Assembly (NCBI RefSeq): GCF_019711535.1
Contig: NZ_JAIGNP010000001.1
Span: 682,001-746,000, forward strand
Reading direction: 5' to 3'
Length of the DNA: 64,000 nt
From: Qipengyuania aestuarii
GTDB lineage: Bacteria; Pseudomonadota; Alphaproteobacteria; Sphingomonadales; Sphingomonadaceae
This document shows positions 53,541-60,576 of the stretch, piece by piece (positions within the stretch are counted from its first letter, which is position 1; each line of letters begins with the position of its first letter). A program made the translations under genes and the position numbers. Below the pieces are notes generated by a model. It was not told the DNA's origin and made no database searches. It saw nothing but the letters and a program-made list of their open reading frames with translations.

Positions 53541-54682
53541 CTGATAAATCGTCGGAGACTGCAAACGAGCAGGTCGATACGAGCGACCTTGCCTATCACG
53601 ACGATCCGGGCGCAAGCCCGACCTATATCGGCGATCCGAAGCTGCGGTTCGAAGCTGGCCGCGCGCTCGTCTGGGGGCTTGTCATCGGGCTGATCGTACT
53701 GGTGATCCACATCTCCCAGTCGCTGCTGGTGATTTTCGGCGCCATGGTCTTTGCCTGCATGGTCGACGGCGGGGCGCGCCTCTTGGCCAAGGTCATTCCT
53801 GTCGGGCGCGGCTTGCGGGTAGCCATCGTGCTGCTGCTGGTGACGGCATTCTTTATCTGGCTGGGATATTTCGCCGGATCGCAGATCTCGCAGCAGGCCG
53901 CCCAATTCCCGTCGATCATCAATGAGCAACTCGGGCGGCTGATCGGCTTCCTCCAGTCGAAGGGCTTTGCCATCCGGTCCGGCGACATCCAGAGTTTCGC
54001 TGGCAGCATGGCGAGCGGTGTGGGCACGGTAACCAAGGCGATCGGCGGCATTTTCGGCGGACTTACCACGCTGTTTCTGATCATAATTATCGGCATTTAC
54101 CTCGCAATCGACCCACGCATTTACGAGCGCGGCGTCGCGTGGATCGTGCCCGCGAGCCAGCGAGGCGGGTTCTACGACACGCTGAGCCACCAGGCGTATA
54201 CGCTGCGGCGCCTGATGGCCGGACGACTGGTGGGCATGGCCTTCGAGGGATTCTTTACCTGGATCATGCTCGCATTCGGCGGGATGGTGATCGGGATCGG
54301 CTCGGTGCCGATGGCGGCTTTGCTGGGTTTGCTGACCGGCCTTTTGGCCTTCATCCCGAACATCGGCGCCATTATTTCAGGAATTCTGATGGTCCTCGTC
54401 GGTTTCTCCGGCGGGCCCGACATGGGGCTCTATACGATCTTCGTCTATTTCCTCGTCCAGAACTTCGACGGCTATGTGCTGGTGCCCATGATCGCCAAGA
54501 AAACCGTCGATCTCGCGCCCGCGCTGGTGCTTTCGGCGCAGCTGATTTTCGGGGTGCTGTTCGGCCTGCTGGGGCTGGCGCTGGCGGATCCGTTGCTGGC
54601 GATGATAAAGGTGGCGCTCGAACGGCGGTCTGCGCGCCGCAAGGGAGATGTCGAACCCCACGCCGCGCCGGAAGCTGCCTGA
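53537..54682 (+). CDS. AI-2E family transporter
   Basis: The 381-residue polytopic protein of the AI-2E (PerM/UPF0118) family has seven or eight helices with the conserved segments AVDP-like IIIIIGIYLAIDPRIYERG, AGRLVGMAFEGFFTWIML, LGLLTGLLAFIPNIGAIIS and LVQNFDGYVLVPMIAKK with LAPALVLSAQL. Members export autoinducer 2 or act as Na+/H+ antiporters; the substrate here is not known. It begins with ATGA overlapping the lepB stop. Confidence 0.88.
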   Translation: MTDKSSETANEQVDTSDLAYHDDPGASPTYIGDPKLRFEAGRALVWGLVIGLIVLVIHISQSLLVIFGAMVFACMVDGGARLLAKVIPVGRGLRVAIVLLLVTAFFIWLGYFAGSQISQQAAQFPSIINEQLGRLIGFLQSKGFAIRSGDIQSFAGSMASGVGTVTKAIGGIFGGLTTLFLIIIIGIYLAIDPRIYERGVAWIVPASQRGGFYDTLSHQAYTLRRLMAGRLVGMAFEGFFTWIMLAFGGMVIGIGSVPMAALLGLLTGLLAFIPNIGAIISGILMVLVGFSGGPDMGLYTIFVYFLVQNFDGYVLVPMIAKKTVDLAPALVLSAQLIFGVLFGLLGLALADPLLAMIKVALERRSARRKGDVEPHAAPEAA

Positions 54683-54683
54683 C

Positions 54684-55964
54684 ATGGTCCGCAAGTTTCT
54701 TTTCATCGTCGCATTGCTCATCGTGATCGTCATCGGCGGCGCTATCGCGCTGTCGATTTGGTCGCGCGAAGCCACTGAAATCGCTTTTGTTCCTCGCGGA
54801 GACTTCGTCGAGCAGGAGGCGCTGGCCGCCAATGCCTATGAAGATCCGGAGATGTGGTATTCGCGGCCCGGCCTGGGGACGAGCGACCCGTCGCGGTACC
54901 AGCCGGCCATCGCCCAGCCTGCCGAAAACGGGGCGGCCGATGCAACCAATCCGACCGCCGAGGACACCCCAAATCGTTCCGGAATTGGCTCCGAACGCCC
55001 TCTTGATCGGGCCGCCGACGCCCGAACAACGGGTTCCGTCACCGGAGAAGCCGCCAATCCGGCCGCAATCCCCGATTTCGCCGTCTTCTTCGTTCCGCCG
55101 ACCAGTTTCCTGAAGGCCGGAGGCACCGCCTGGAACGCCACGCTGGACGATGCGGCGACCAACAGCCGCGCGCGGACCTTCCTGCGCGGGCTGGCCAGCC
55201 CCTTCAACCGGGCCGATGAAATCTGGGCGCCGAAATACCGCCAGGCGGCAGCCGGGGCCTTCCTGACCGACCGGCCCGAGGCGCAGCAGGCGATCGACGC
55301 GGCCTATGCCGATGTGGCGCAGGCGTTCGACTATTTCCTCGACAGCGTCGATCCCGATAAACCCATCGTGCTGGCCGGCCACAGCCAGGGCGCGATCCAT
55401 ATCCTGCGCCTGCTGATCGACCGGGCCGAAGCGCGCGGGCTGAGCGACCGGATCGCCGCGGTCTATGCCATCGGCTGGCCGATCTCGATCGAACACGATC
55501 TGCCCGCCCTGCCCCTCCCGGCCTGCGCCGCGCCCGCCCAGACCGGCTGCCTGATCGCCTATTCCGCCTTCAGCGACGACGGCGATGCCGATCTGTTCGA
55601 AAGCCGGTACCAGGCCACCCCGGGCTTCGACGGACAGCCGCGCGGCGACGGGCCGATCCTGTGCGTCAATCCGCTGACCGGGGCGACCGGCGGCTCGGCC
55701 CCGGCAGAGGCCAATCTCGGCACGCTCAAACCCAGCGCCGACCTGCGCTCGGGCGAGCTCATCGTGGGCGCCATTCCCGCCCGCTGCGACGAGCGCGGCC
55801 TGCTGCTGATCGGCGATCCGCCCGATCTTGGCCCCGGCGTGCTGCCTGGCGGCAATTACCACGTCTACGACATCCCGCTGTTCTGGAAGAATCTGCAGGA
55901 AGACGTGCTGCGCCGGGTCCGCGCGCTGGCTGCATCGGCCACGCCGGCTCCCTCCGAAGCGTGA
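54684..55964 (+). CDS. DUF3089 alpha/beta hydrolase-like protein
   Basis: The 426-residue protein has an N-terminal membrane helix (FLFIVALLIVIVIGGAIAL), a Pro/Ala/Glu-rich linker (about residues 70-125) and a DUF3089 lipase-like domain. Its nucleophile elbow is VLAGHSQGAIHILR near residue 230, and the acid and His are probably in FWKNLQEDVL and NYHVYDIPLF regions. It would hydrolyse an ester or lipid at the inner membrane. The linker has highly biased codon use. It starts 1 base after the AI-2E gene and overlaps ruvX by 4. Confidence 0.82.
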   Translation: MVRKFLFIVALLIVIVIGGAIALSIWSREATEIAFVPRGDFVEQEALAANAYEDPEMWYSRPGLGTSDPSRYQPAIAQPAENGAADATNPTAEDTPNRSGIGSERPLDRAADARTTGSVTGEAANPAAIPDFAVFFVPPTSFLKAGGTAWNATLDDAATNSRARTFLRGLASPFNRADEIWAPKYRQAAAGAFLTDRPEAQQAIDAAYADVAQAFDYFLDSVDPDKPIVLAGHSQGAIHILRLLIDRAEARGLSDRIAAVYAIGWPISIEHDLPALPLPACAAPAQTGCLIAYSAFSDDGDADLFESRYQATPGFDGQPRGDGPILCVNPLTGATGGSAPAEANLGTLKPSADLRSGELIVGAIPARCDERGLLLIGDPPDLGPGVLPGGNYHVYDIPLFWKNLQEDVLRRVRALAASATPAPSEA

Positions 55965-56431
55965 TTACCGCCAACGCGCTGGAATATGGCGATGCGCTGC
56001 CCGAAGGCGGCGCGCTGCTGGGCCTCGATCTCGGCACCAAGACCATCGGAGTGGCGGTGTGCGACGCCGGCTGGCGCTATGCCACGGCGGGCAAGACCGT
56101 GCCGCGCAGCAAGTTCACCAAGGATGCGGGCAAGCTGAAGGAGATCGTCGCCGCGCGGAATATCAAGGGTATCGTGATCGGCCTGCCGCTCAACATGGAC
56201 GGCAGCGAGGGCCCGCGCGCGCAGGCGAGCCGCGCCTATGCCCGAAATCTTTCCCAGACGCTTGAACTTCCCATCCTTCTATGGGACGAAAGGTGGTCGA
56301 CCTCGAGCGCGCTGAGCGCCATGATCGGCCAGGACATGAGCCGTGCCAAGAGGGCAGAGAAGGTCGACAGCCACGCCGCTGCGATCATTCTGCAGGGTGC
56401 GATAGACGCTTTGGCAGGCGGCGGTTTTTGA
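55961..56431 (+). CDS. ruvX: Holliday junction resolvase-like protein RuvX (YqgF)
   Basis: The 156-residue YqgF-family nuclease begins at GTG (GTGA overlap with the upstream stop). LLGLDLGTKTIGVAVCD holds the first catalytic Asp near residue 22, and LLWDERWST and DSHAAAIILQGAIDA supply the acidic residues and the conserved His. E. coli YqgF acts in 16S rRNA 5'-end processing, although it resembles RuvC resolvases. It ends the tight operon before the 45-residue gene. Confidence 0.93.
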   Translation: MITANALEYGDALPEGGALLGLDLGTKTIGVAVCDAGWRYATAGKTVPRSKFTKDAGKLKEIVAARNIKGIVIGLPLNMDGSEGPRAQASRAYARNLSQTLELPILLWDERWSTSSALSAMIGQDMSRAKRAEKVDSHAAAIILQGAIDALAGGGF

Positions 56432-56449
56432 TGGGGAGCAAAAACGGAT

Positions 56450-56587
56450 ATGAGTTTTCTGAAAGTCTTCGAACAGCCAGACAACTGCGCTGACCAGACA
56501 GGCGGTTTCCTGTCGGCAGCGGGACGCGCGGTGGCCTTCTGCGTGCTGGTGATCCTGTTCATGCTGACCGTCTACACGCTCTGGTAG
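56450..56587 (+). CDS. 45-residue predicted membrane protein after ruvX
   Basis: A 45-codon frame reads MSFLKVFEQPDN, a Cys, then a single hydrophobic segment (AVAFCVLVILFMLTVYTLW). A purine-rich GGGGAG lies 11 bases before the ATG, and it follows ruvX by 18 bases on the same strand. A TM-containing tail with no stop in the frame argues for a real small protein; no family is recognised. Confidence 0.6.
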   Translation: MSFLKVFEQPDNCADQTGGFLSAAGRAVAFCVLVILFMLTVYTLW

Positions 56588-56758
56588 GACGCTGGCGGGA
56601 GAAGGCCGCACCTAGGCCGTTACGGAAACACCTCGGCTTTCCGCATTCCTGAGTTTTTATCTGCAGCGGTCGGTTTCGAGGAGTGGCTCGAAAACCGGTT
56701 CGGGCAACCGCTGCCGCTTAAAGTGCCCCGTCAAAGGCGCCTTTCCGGAAGCACTTCG

Positions 56759-57202
56759 CTAGCTCGCCCGATTGTCAGGCGGCAGCTCCCCGAAACGCTG
56801 GTCGAAGTCAGCCGCGATATCGGCCAGCGAGACATCGGCCAGGCGTTCCAGCAACAATGCCTCCGCCTCGCGCAGCGCACTCTCCAGTGAGCGGTTGACG
56901 GCCTGTTCCACCAGACACGCAGGGTCAGGATCGGCGGGGCCGAGCGCAAAAATCCGGTTCTCCCCCAGCGCGCGATGCACATCGAGCATCGTGATCTCGT
57001 GCAGCTTGCATGTCAGCGACCAGCCTCCCCCATGGCCCTTGACCGAGCGCACGTAACCGGCATCGCGAAGCCCTGCCATCGTCCGCCGGATCACGACCGG
57101 ATTGGTGCCCAGCATCACCGCAGCCGCATCGGACGTCAAAGGACCGTCCATCCGGCCCATGTGGATCAGCAAGTGAAGCATTCGGGAAAGGCGCGCGTCC
57201 AA
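56759..57202 (-). CDS. Rrf2 family transcriptional regulator (no Fe-S cysteine triad)
   Basis: The 147-residue Rrf2-type protein has the winged helix MLHLLIHMGRMDGPLTSDAAAVMLGTNPVVIRRTMAGLRDAGYVRSVKG, then the LHEITMLDVHRALGENRIF dimerisation region. The three clustered cysteines that ligate [2Fe-2S] in IscR and NsrR are absent (only single Cys in LTCKL and PACLV). The start is TTG at 57202, supported by GGAG 9 bases upstream and an in-frame stop further up. It is divergent from a flavoprotein gene, with palindromes between, and likely represses it. Confidence 0.85.
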   Translation of the reverse strand: MDARLSRMLHLLIHMGRMDGPLTSDAAAVMLGTNPVVIRRTMAGLRDAGYVRSVKGHGGGWSLTCKLHEITMLDVHRALGENRIFALGPADPDPACLVEQAVNRSLESALREAEALLLERLADVSLADIAADFDQRFGELPPDNRAS

Positions 57203-57228
57203 ATTTTCGAACTCCGATCAAGGACCAT

Positions 57229-57298
57229 TGTGATATCATGTCACATTCGATGTTGCAAAAGATCCGAAAGCCTCTCATGTAACAGGTAATGTTATGTG
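57229..57298. promoter_or_regulatory. Operator-like palindromes between Rrf2 and flavoprotein genes
   Basis: TGTGATATCATGTCACA (57229-57245) holds TGTGA and TCACA arms around 7 bases, including TGATATCA. TAACAGGTAATGTTA (57280-57294) is a second inverted repeat, flanked by CA/TG out to 57276-57298. They lie in the 109-bp region between divergent genes and are candidate binding sites for the Rrf2 protein. Confidence 0.55.
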
Positions 57299-57310
57299 AA
57301 AGGTGACGAC

Positions 57311-58210
57311 ATGTACGATGTGATTGTGGTGGGCGGCAGTTTTGCGGGAATGTCGGCTGCGATGCAGCTGGCGCGGGCGCGGCAGAAGGTGCTCGTGATC
57401 GATGCGGGGATGCCCCGTAACCGCTTTGCAGACGAAGCCCACGGCTTTCTGGGACAGGATGGCCGGGCGCCTGCAGCGATCATCCGCGATGCCCGTGCTC
57501 AATTGCTGCGCTATCCCAGTGCCGAGGTTACGTCGGGCGAGGCCATCGCTGCCCGTGCCGACGGCGATGGATTCGCAATCGAACTAGCGGGCGGCAGCGA
57601 ACACCGCGCCAGGCGTCTCGTCTTGGCAACCGGCGTCGCGGACGAATTGCCGCCGATACCGGGCATGAGCGAGCGCTGGGGAGAAACCGTGCTCCATTGT
57701 CCTTACTGTCACGGATACGAAATGCGGGACCTGCCGCTCGGCGTGATCGCGGCCCATCCGATGTCCGCGCATCAGGCCGTCCTGATCCCCGACTGGGGGC
57801 CGACCACCTATTTCACCCAGGGAGAATTCGAGCCCGAACCGGCCGAGATCCACGCCTTTGCCGCACGCGGCATCACCATCGAGCGTACTCCTGTGGTGGA
57901 GCTGATGGGCGAAGCGCCCGTCCTCGACGGCGTCCGCCTCGCGGATGGACGGTTCGTGGAAGTAGCGGCCGTGTTTACCGCGCCGCGAACCAGACCCGCC
58001 ACGCCGCTCGCCGCGATGCTCGGATGCGAGCACGAGGATGGACCAACCGGACCTTACGTCAAGGTCGACCAGTGGGGCGCAACATCGGTCGATGGAGTGT
58101 GGGCGGCGGGCGATGGCGCCACGCCGATGCACAACGCCACACTTGCCTCCGCAGCAGGCGTTCTGGCGGGCATAGGAGCGCATCAGGCCTCCGTCAGAGC
58201 GGCGTCGTGA
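57311..58210 (+). CDS. Thioredoxin reductase-like FAD-dependent disulfide oxidoreductase
   Basis: The 299-residue protein resembles the low-molecular-weight thioredoxin reductase branch. FAD-binding IVVGGSFAGMSAAMQLARA and LVIDAGMPRNRFADEAHGF lie near the N-terminus, the redox CxxC is in HCPYCHGYEMR near residue 133, and VDGVWAAGDGATPMHNATLAS is the second FAD motif. The second nucleotide-binding domain does not show the expected GxGxxA NADPH motif: that position reads GVIAAHPMSAHQAVLI. It may be an NADPH-independent flavin-thioredoxin-type enzyme or an oxidase. AAAGGTGA lies before the ATG. It is divergent from the Rrf2 gene. Confidence 0.82.
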   Translation: MYDVIVVGGSFAGMSAAMQLARARQKVLVIDAGMPRNRFADEAHGFLGQDGRAPAAIIRDARAQLLRYPSAEVTSGEAIAARADGDGFAIELAGGSEHRARRLVLATGVADELPPIPGMSERWGETVLHCPYCHGYEMRDLPLGVIAAHPMSAHQAVLIPDWGPTTYFTQGEFEPEPAEIHAFAARGITIERTPVVELMGEAPVLDGVRLADGRFVEVAAVFTAPRTRPATPLAAMLGCEHEDGPTGPYVKVDQWGATSVDGVWAAGDGATPMHNATLASAAGVLAGIGAHQASVRAAS

Positions 58211-58270
58211 GCCTAATCGACTTTGCTCAGCCCGCCATGGCAGTTCAAGCGGAAATAGAAACCGAGCAAT

Positions 58271-58730
58271 GGAGAATCGTTGAGTAGTTCTTGAGTCCAA
58301 TCACGCAATCATCGGCGAAGCTGGGCTGCAGCGCTAATTCGATCTTTTTATAATAGAAATTCAATCTAATTGGTCTTCAATCCCCAGGACCGCCAAAAGA
58401 GATTGATTATGTTGGACCTTACCTTTCCGATATCTTGCTCCGACGAGCAAATCGAAAGCCTATATGTGCTCTTCGTGGAATCGCATCCTGTCATGGCTAG
58501 GAAATGGGCCGACAATTTCATCCGCAATCTTAACAAACCCACCAAAGAGATATCTTTGGAATATGATCCATTCGCCGAAGAATTACGGCGGACAATAGAT
58601 AAATTTCTGGAAGAAAATTCGGATATTAGCGATTCTGATGGCAGGTCTACTGCGATGATGGATATGGCGGGATTCCTATGGAACAAAATTCGTGCTGAAC
58701 ATGAACAATCGAGCGGGTCGGAAAAGCAGC
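58271..58730 (+). repeat. Tandem direct repeat, copy 1 (460 bp)
   Basis: The 460-bp unit from 58271 recurs in tandem at 58731-59187 with offset 460. It contains an approximately 120-base spacer with a TATAAT box and one small gene. The 5' boundary falls in sequence that also ends with the codons ATC GTT GAG TAG, the same as the tail of copy 1, so an older copy may once have existed upstream. Confidence 0.85.
58349..58354 (+). promoter_or_regulatory. -10 box of the copy-1 small gene
   Basis: TATAAT lies about 55 bases before the ATG of the copy-1 gene; the same box recurs at 58809-58814 in copy 2. The -35 side is weak. Confidence 0.45.
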
Positions 58731-58747
58731 GGAGGATCGTTGAGTAG
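58409..58747 (+). CDS. Uncharacterised small protein, tandem copy 1
   Basis: The 112-residue protein is acidic and has no transmembrane segment or recognised domain. It starts MLDLTFPISCSDEQIESLYV; its central part includes ISLEYDPFAEELRRTIDKF, identical in copy 2. The last residues KQRRIVE come from the repeat junction and are absent in copy 2, whose stop comes earlier. It is A+T-richer than the surroundings, consistent with horizontal origin. Purine-rich AAAAGAG lies before the ATG. The fold and function are unknown; immunity-type or effector roles are possible but unproven. Confidence 0.7.
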   Translation: MLDLTFPISCSDEQIESLYVLFVESHPVMARKWADNFIRNLNKPTKEISLEYDPFAEELRRTIDKFLEENSDISDSDGRSTAMMDMAGFLWNKIRAEHEQSSGSEKQRRIVE

Positions 58748-58808
58748 TTCTTGAGTCCAATCACGCAATGATCGGCGAAGCTGGGATGCAGCGCTAATTC
58801 GATCTTTT

Positions 58809-58814
58809 TATAAT
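58809..58814 (+). promoter_or_regulatory. -10 box of the copy-2 small gene
   Basis: TATAAT, equivalent to the box at 58349-58354 in copy 1 and in a spacer that is nearly identical. Confidence 0.45.
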
Positions 58815-58868
58815 AGAAATTCAATCTATTTCGTCTTCGATCCCCAGGACCGCCAAAAGAGATTGATT

Positions 58869-59186
58869 ATGTTGGATCTTACTTTTCCGATATCTTGCTC
58901 CGACGAGCAAATCGAAAGTCTATATATGCTTTTCGTGGAAACGCATCCGGTTATAGCGAAGAAATGGGCCGACAATCTGATCCACACGCTTAACAATCCC
59001 ACCAAAGAAATATCTTTGGAATATGATCCATTCGCCGAAGAATTACGGCGGACGATAGATAAATTTCTGAAAGAAAATTCGGATATTAGCGACTCTTCGG
59101 GAAGGTCTTCTGCGATGGTGAAGATGGCCGTATTTCTATGGAACAAAATTCGCGCTGAACGTGAACAATCGAGCGGGTCGGAATGA
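58869..59186 (+). CDS. Uncharacterised small protein, tandem copy 2
   Basis: The 105-residue paralogue of copy 1 has 15 amino-acid-changing and 14 silent codon differences over 105 shared codons, so coding selection is still visible. Changes cluster around residues 20-43 and 68-90 while residues 45-66 are identical. The stop TGA overlaps the ATG of the next, interrupted frame (ATGA). No domain is recognised. Confidence 0.72.
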   Translation: MLDLTFPISCSDEQIESLYMLFVETHPVIAKKWADNLIHTLNNPTKEISLEYDPFAEELRRTIDKFLKENSDISDSSGRSSAMVKMAVFLWNKIRAEREQSSGSE

Positions 59187-59395
59187 AAAATGTTTTATAC
59201 TTGTACAACATCCTGCTTTTCACGCCTATTGATCGGCTTGGAATCAAAGAAGGAATAAACGGCTCTACTCCCGAGAGCGCTTCTTGATATTTTGAAGAAT
59301 TTCCGACTGTCGAAAGGCAAAAATTGTATTTGTGGGGAAAGGGGTCTGCTGAAGATCCCATTGCCGATATTGACCTTAGCGCTATTATTACATGA
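59183..59395 (+). pseudogene. 70-codon frame interrupted by one TGA
   Basis: From the ATG at 59183 the frame reads MKNVLYLYNILLFTPIDR... for 34 codons, then TGA (59285-59287), then continues with protein-like sequence (YFEEFPTVERQKLYLWGKGS...) for 35 codons to a second TGA. The ATG overlaps the copy-2 stop and the final TGA overlaps the next gene's start, so the intact gene was probably a coupled operon member. A TGG to TGA change is the simplest explanation. The homology is unknown. Confidence 0.6.
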
Positions 59396-59964
59396 TGATT
59401 GATATTCCGCCCGAACCTTCGACGATCCAAGAACGGATAATCGAGCAACGATTGCTCGATTGCGGCCTCGATCGGCGTGGGTTCACGGTCTCATACGAAG
59501 ACTATCTCCAGAGCATCCAGGTTGCGATTGCACCAAACTCTGGAGCGACTTCTGAAAATTTTGCGTGCATCAAAAAGGCTGCGGGCGACGAGATCGTCAC
59601 GTTTCAGGATCGTGCCATGTTCGCCGCTTATACGAACTTCGTCTCGCAGCTGGCTCGACCTGAAATGCTGGCGATGATGGAGGCTCGATTGAACGAGGCC
59701 GGGCTGCTGGAAGGCTTTCCAGACCGTGAAGACTTCGGTTCGCTGGCAGAATACGCCGCGGCGCTGGAGGTACATGCCGGCATCGAGCCGCGATCGGCGC
59801 TGCGTGTTTCAGGCGACACCATTGTTTTCGACCAGCCAGATGATCCGTCGGACGATGAAGACGCCGATGAGCGATACTCAAATCTTTTCGCGGTAATCTC
59901 CTATGCGACCACGCGAGATCGCCTGAGCTTTGGCTTCACGGGAAACGCGGAGATCGCAGACTAG
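59392..59964 (+). CDS. Uncharacterised 190-residue acidic protein
   Basis: The protein starts at ATG 59392 (or ATG 59395) and has no transmembrane segment. It carries a segment LARPEMLAMMEARLNEAGLLEGF and an acidic C-terminal part (DQPDDPSDDEDADERYS). I do not recognise a domain. No Shine-Dalgarno is visible; the start overlaps the end of the interrupted frame, so translation coupling is likely. It is the last gene of the A+T-richer island and more G+C-rich than the preceding genes. Confidence 0.65.
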   Translation: MMIDIPPEPSTIQERIIEQRLLDCGLDRRGFTVSYEDYLQSIQVAIAPNSGATSENFACIKKAAGDEIVTFQDRAMFAAYTNFVSQLARPEMLAMMEARLNEAGLLEGFPDREDFGSLAEYAAALEVHAGIEPRSALRVSGDTIVFDQPDDPSDDEDADERYSNLFAVISYATTRDRLSFGFTGNAEIAD

Positions 59965-60108
59965 CGGAAGTTAGAGACGGTCTAGGGGGCGCGTGCTAAC
60001 CCCAATCGGACCCAAAAAGCTCTCATTTGAGGTTGGACAAGAAGCGCCGAATGCCGCAGAGCTTCCGGCCTGATAGGACATGGGTTTGCCAACGCAAGTG
60101 ACTGAAAA

Positions 60109-60576
60109 ATGAATGATAGCGTGAACCAGCCCAAGTTCGATCCCGTCACGGCGACCCCGTTCCTGACCAGCCGCGGGCATCCCGGCTGGCTGGGCATGCG
60201 CTATGCCGATCATGGGGAGGACTGGGTCGAGCTGGAGCTGCCCTGGCGCGAGGATCTGCTGGGCGAGGAAGGGCAGCAGGTGCTGGCATCCGGTCCGATC
60301 CTGAGCCTGATGGACATGGCCAGCGGGATTGCGATCTGGAAGGCGATGGACCGCTTCGAACCCATCGCCACGCTGGATCTGCGGGTGGATTACGTGCGCC
60401 CTGCCCGCGCCGGTGCGGCGGTGTTCGGCCGCTCGCAATGCTATCGGATAACGCGCAGCGCGGCCTTCGTCCGCGGGCTGGCGCATGACGGCGATGCCGA
60501 CGATCCGGTGGCTCATATCCAGGGCGTCTTCATGAAGATCAGCGCCAATGTGAAGCGGGAGGTGCCCCGTGGCTGA
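60109..60576 (+). CDS. PaaI family thioesterase, first of an overlapping pair
   Basis: The 155-residue hotdog-fold thioesterase shows GHPGWLGMRYADHG, the catalytic-helix region SGPILSLMDMASGIAIWK and RVDYVRPARAGAAVFGRS. It hydrolyses acyl-CoA thioesters. The substrate is unknown. Its stop overlaps the start of the next gene by 8 bases, suggesting a heteromeric or functionally linked pair. Confidence 0.83.
   Translation: MNDSVNQPKFDPVTATPFLTSRGHPGWLGMRYADHGEDWVELELPWREDLLGEEGQQVLASGPILSLMDMASGIAIWKAMDRFEPIATLDLRVDYVRPARAGAAVFGRSQCYRITRSAAFVRGLAHDGDADDPVAHIQGVFMKISANVKREVPRG

Larger units (their letters stand above)
58731..59187 (+). repeat. Tandem direct repeat, copy 2
   Basis: This unit has the same order as copy 1. 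The spacer (58748-58868) differs from copy 1 at about 5 of 120 positions; the coding part differs at 34 of 315. It diverges from copy 1 after the shared GAGCGGGTCGGAA. Confidence 0.85.

Noticed and set aside
56588..56758. Hairpins and the palindrome AAAGGCGCCTTT between the 45-residue gene and the Rrf2 gene
   Set aside because: Several weak structures but none with a U-run; not called as a terminator.
57229..57245. Possible CRP site TGTGA-N7-TCACA
   Set aside because: CRP needs a 6-base centre, not 7, and the Rrf2 protein next door is a better candidate binder.
58271..59187. Tandem repeat as CRISPR-like or satellite array
   Set aside because: Only two long units with coding content and their own promoters; no short repeats with unique spacers.
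59285..59287. TGA read as selenocysteine
   Set aside because: The context shows no selenocysteine insertion hairpin that I can recognise, and the surrounding frame suggests a Trp codon changed to stop. SelO nearby is not part of selenocysteine synthesis.
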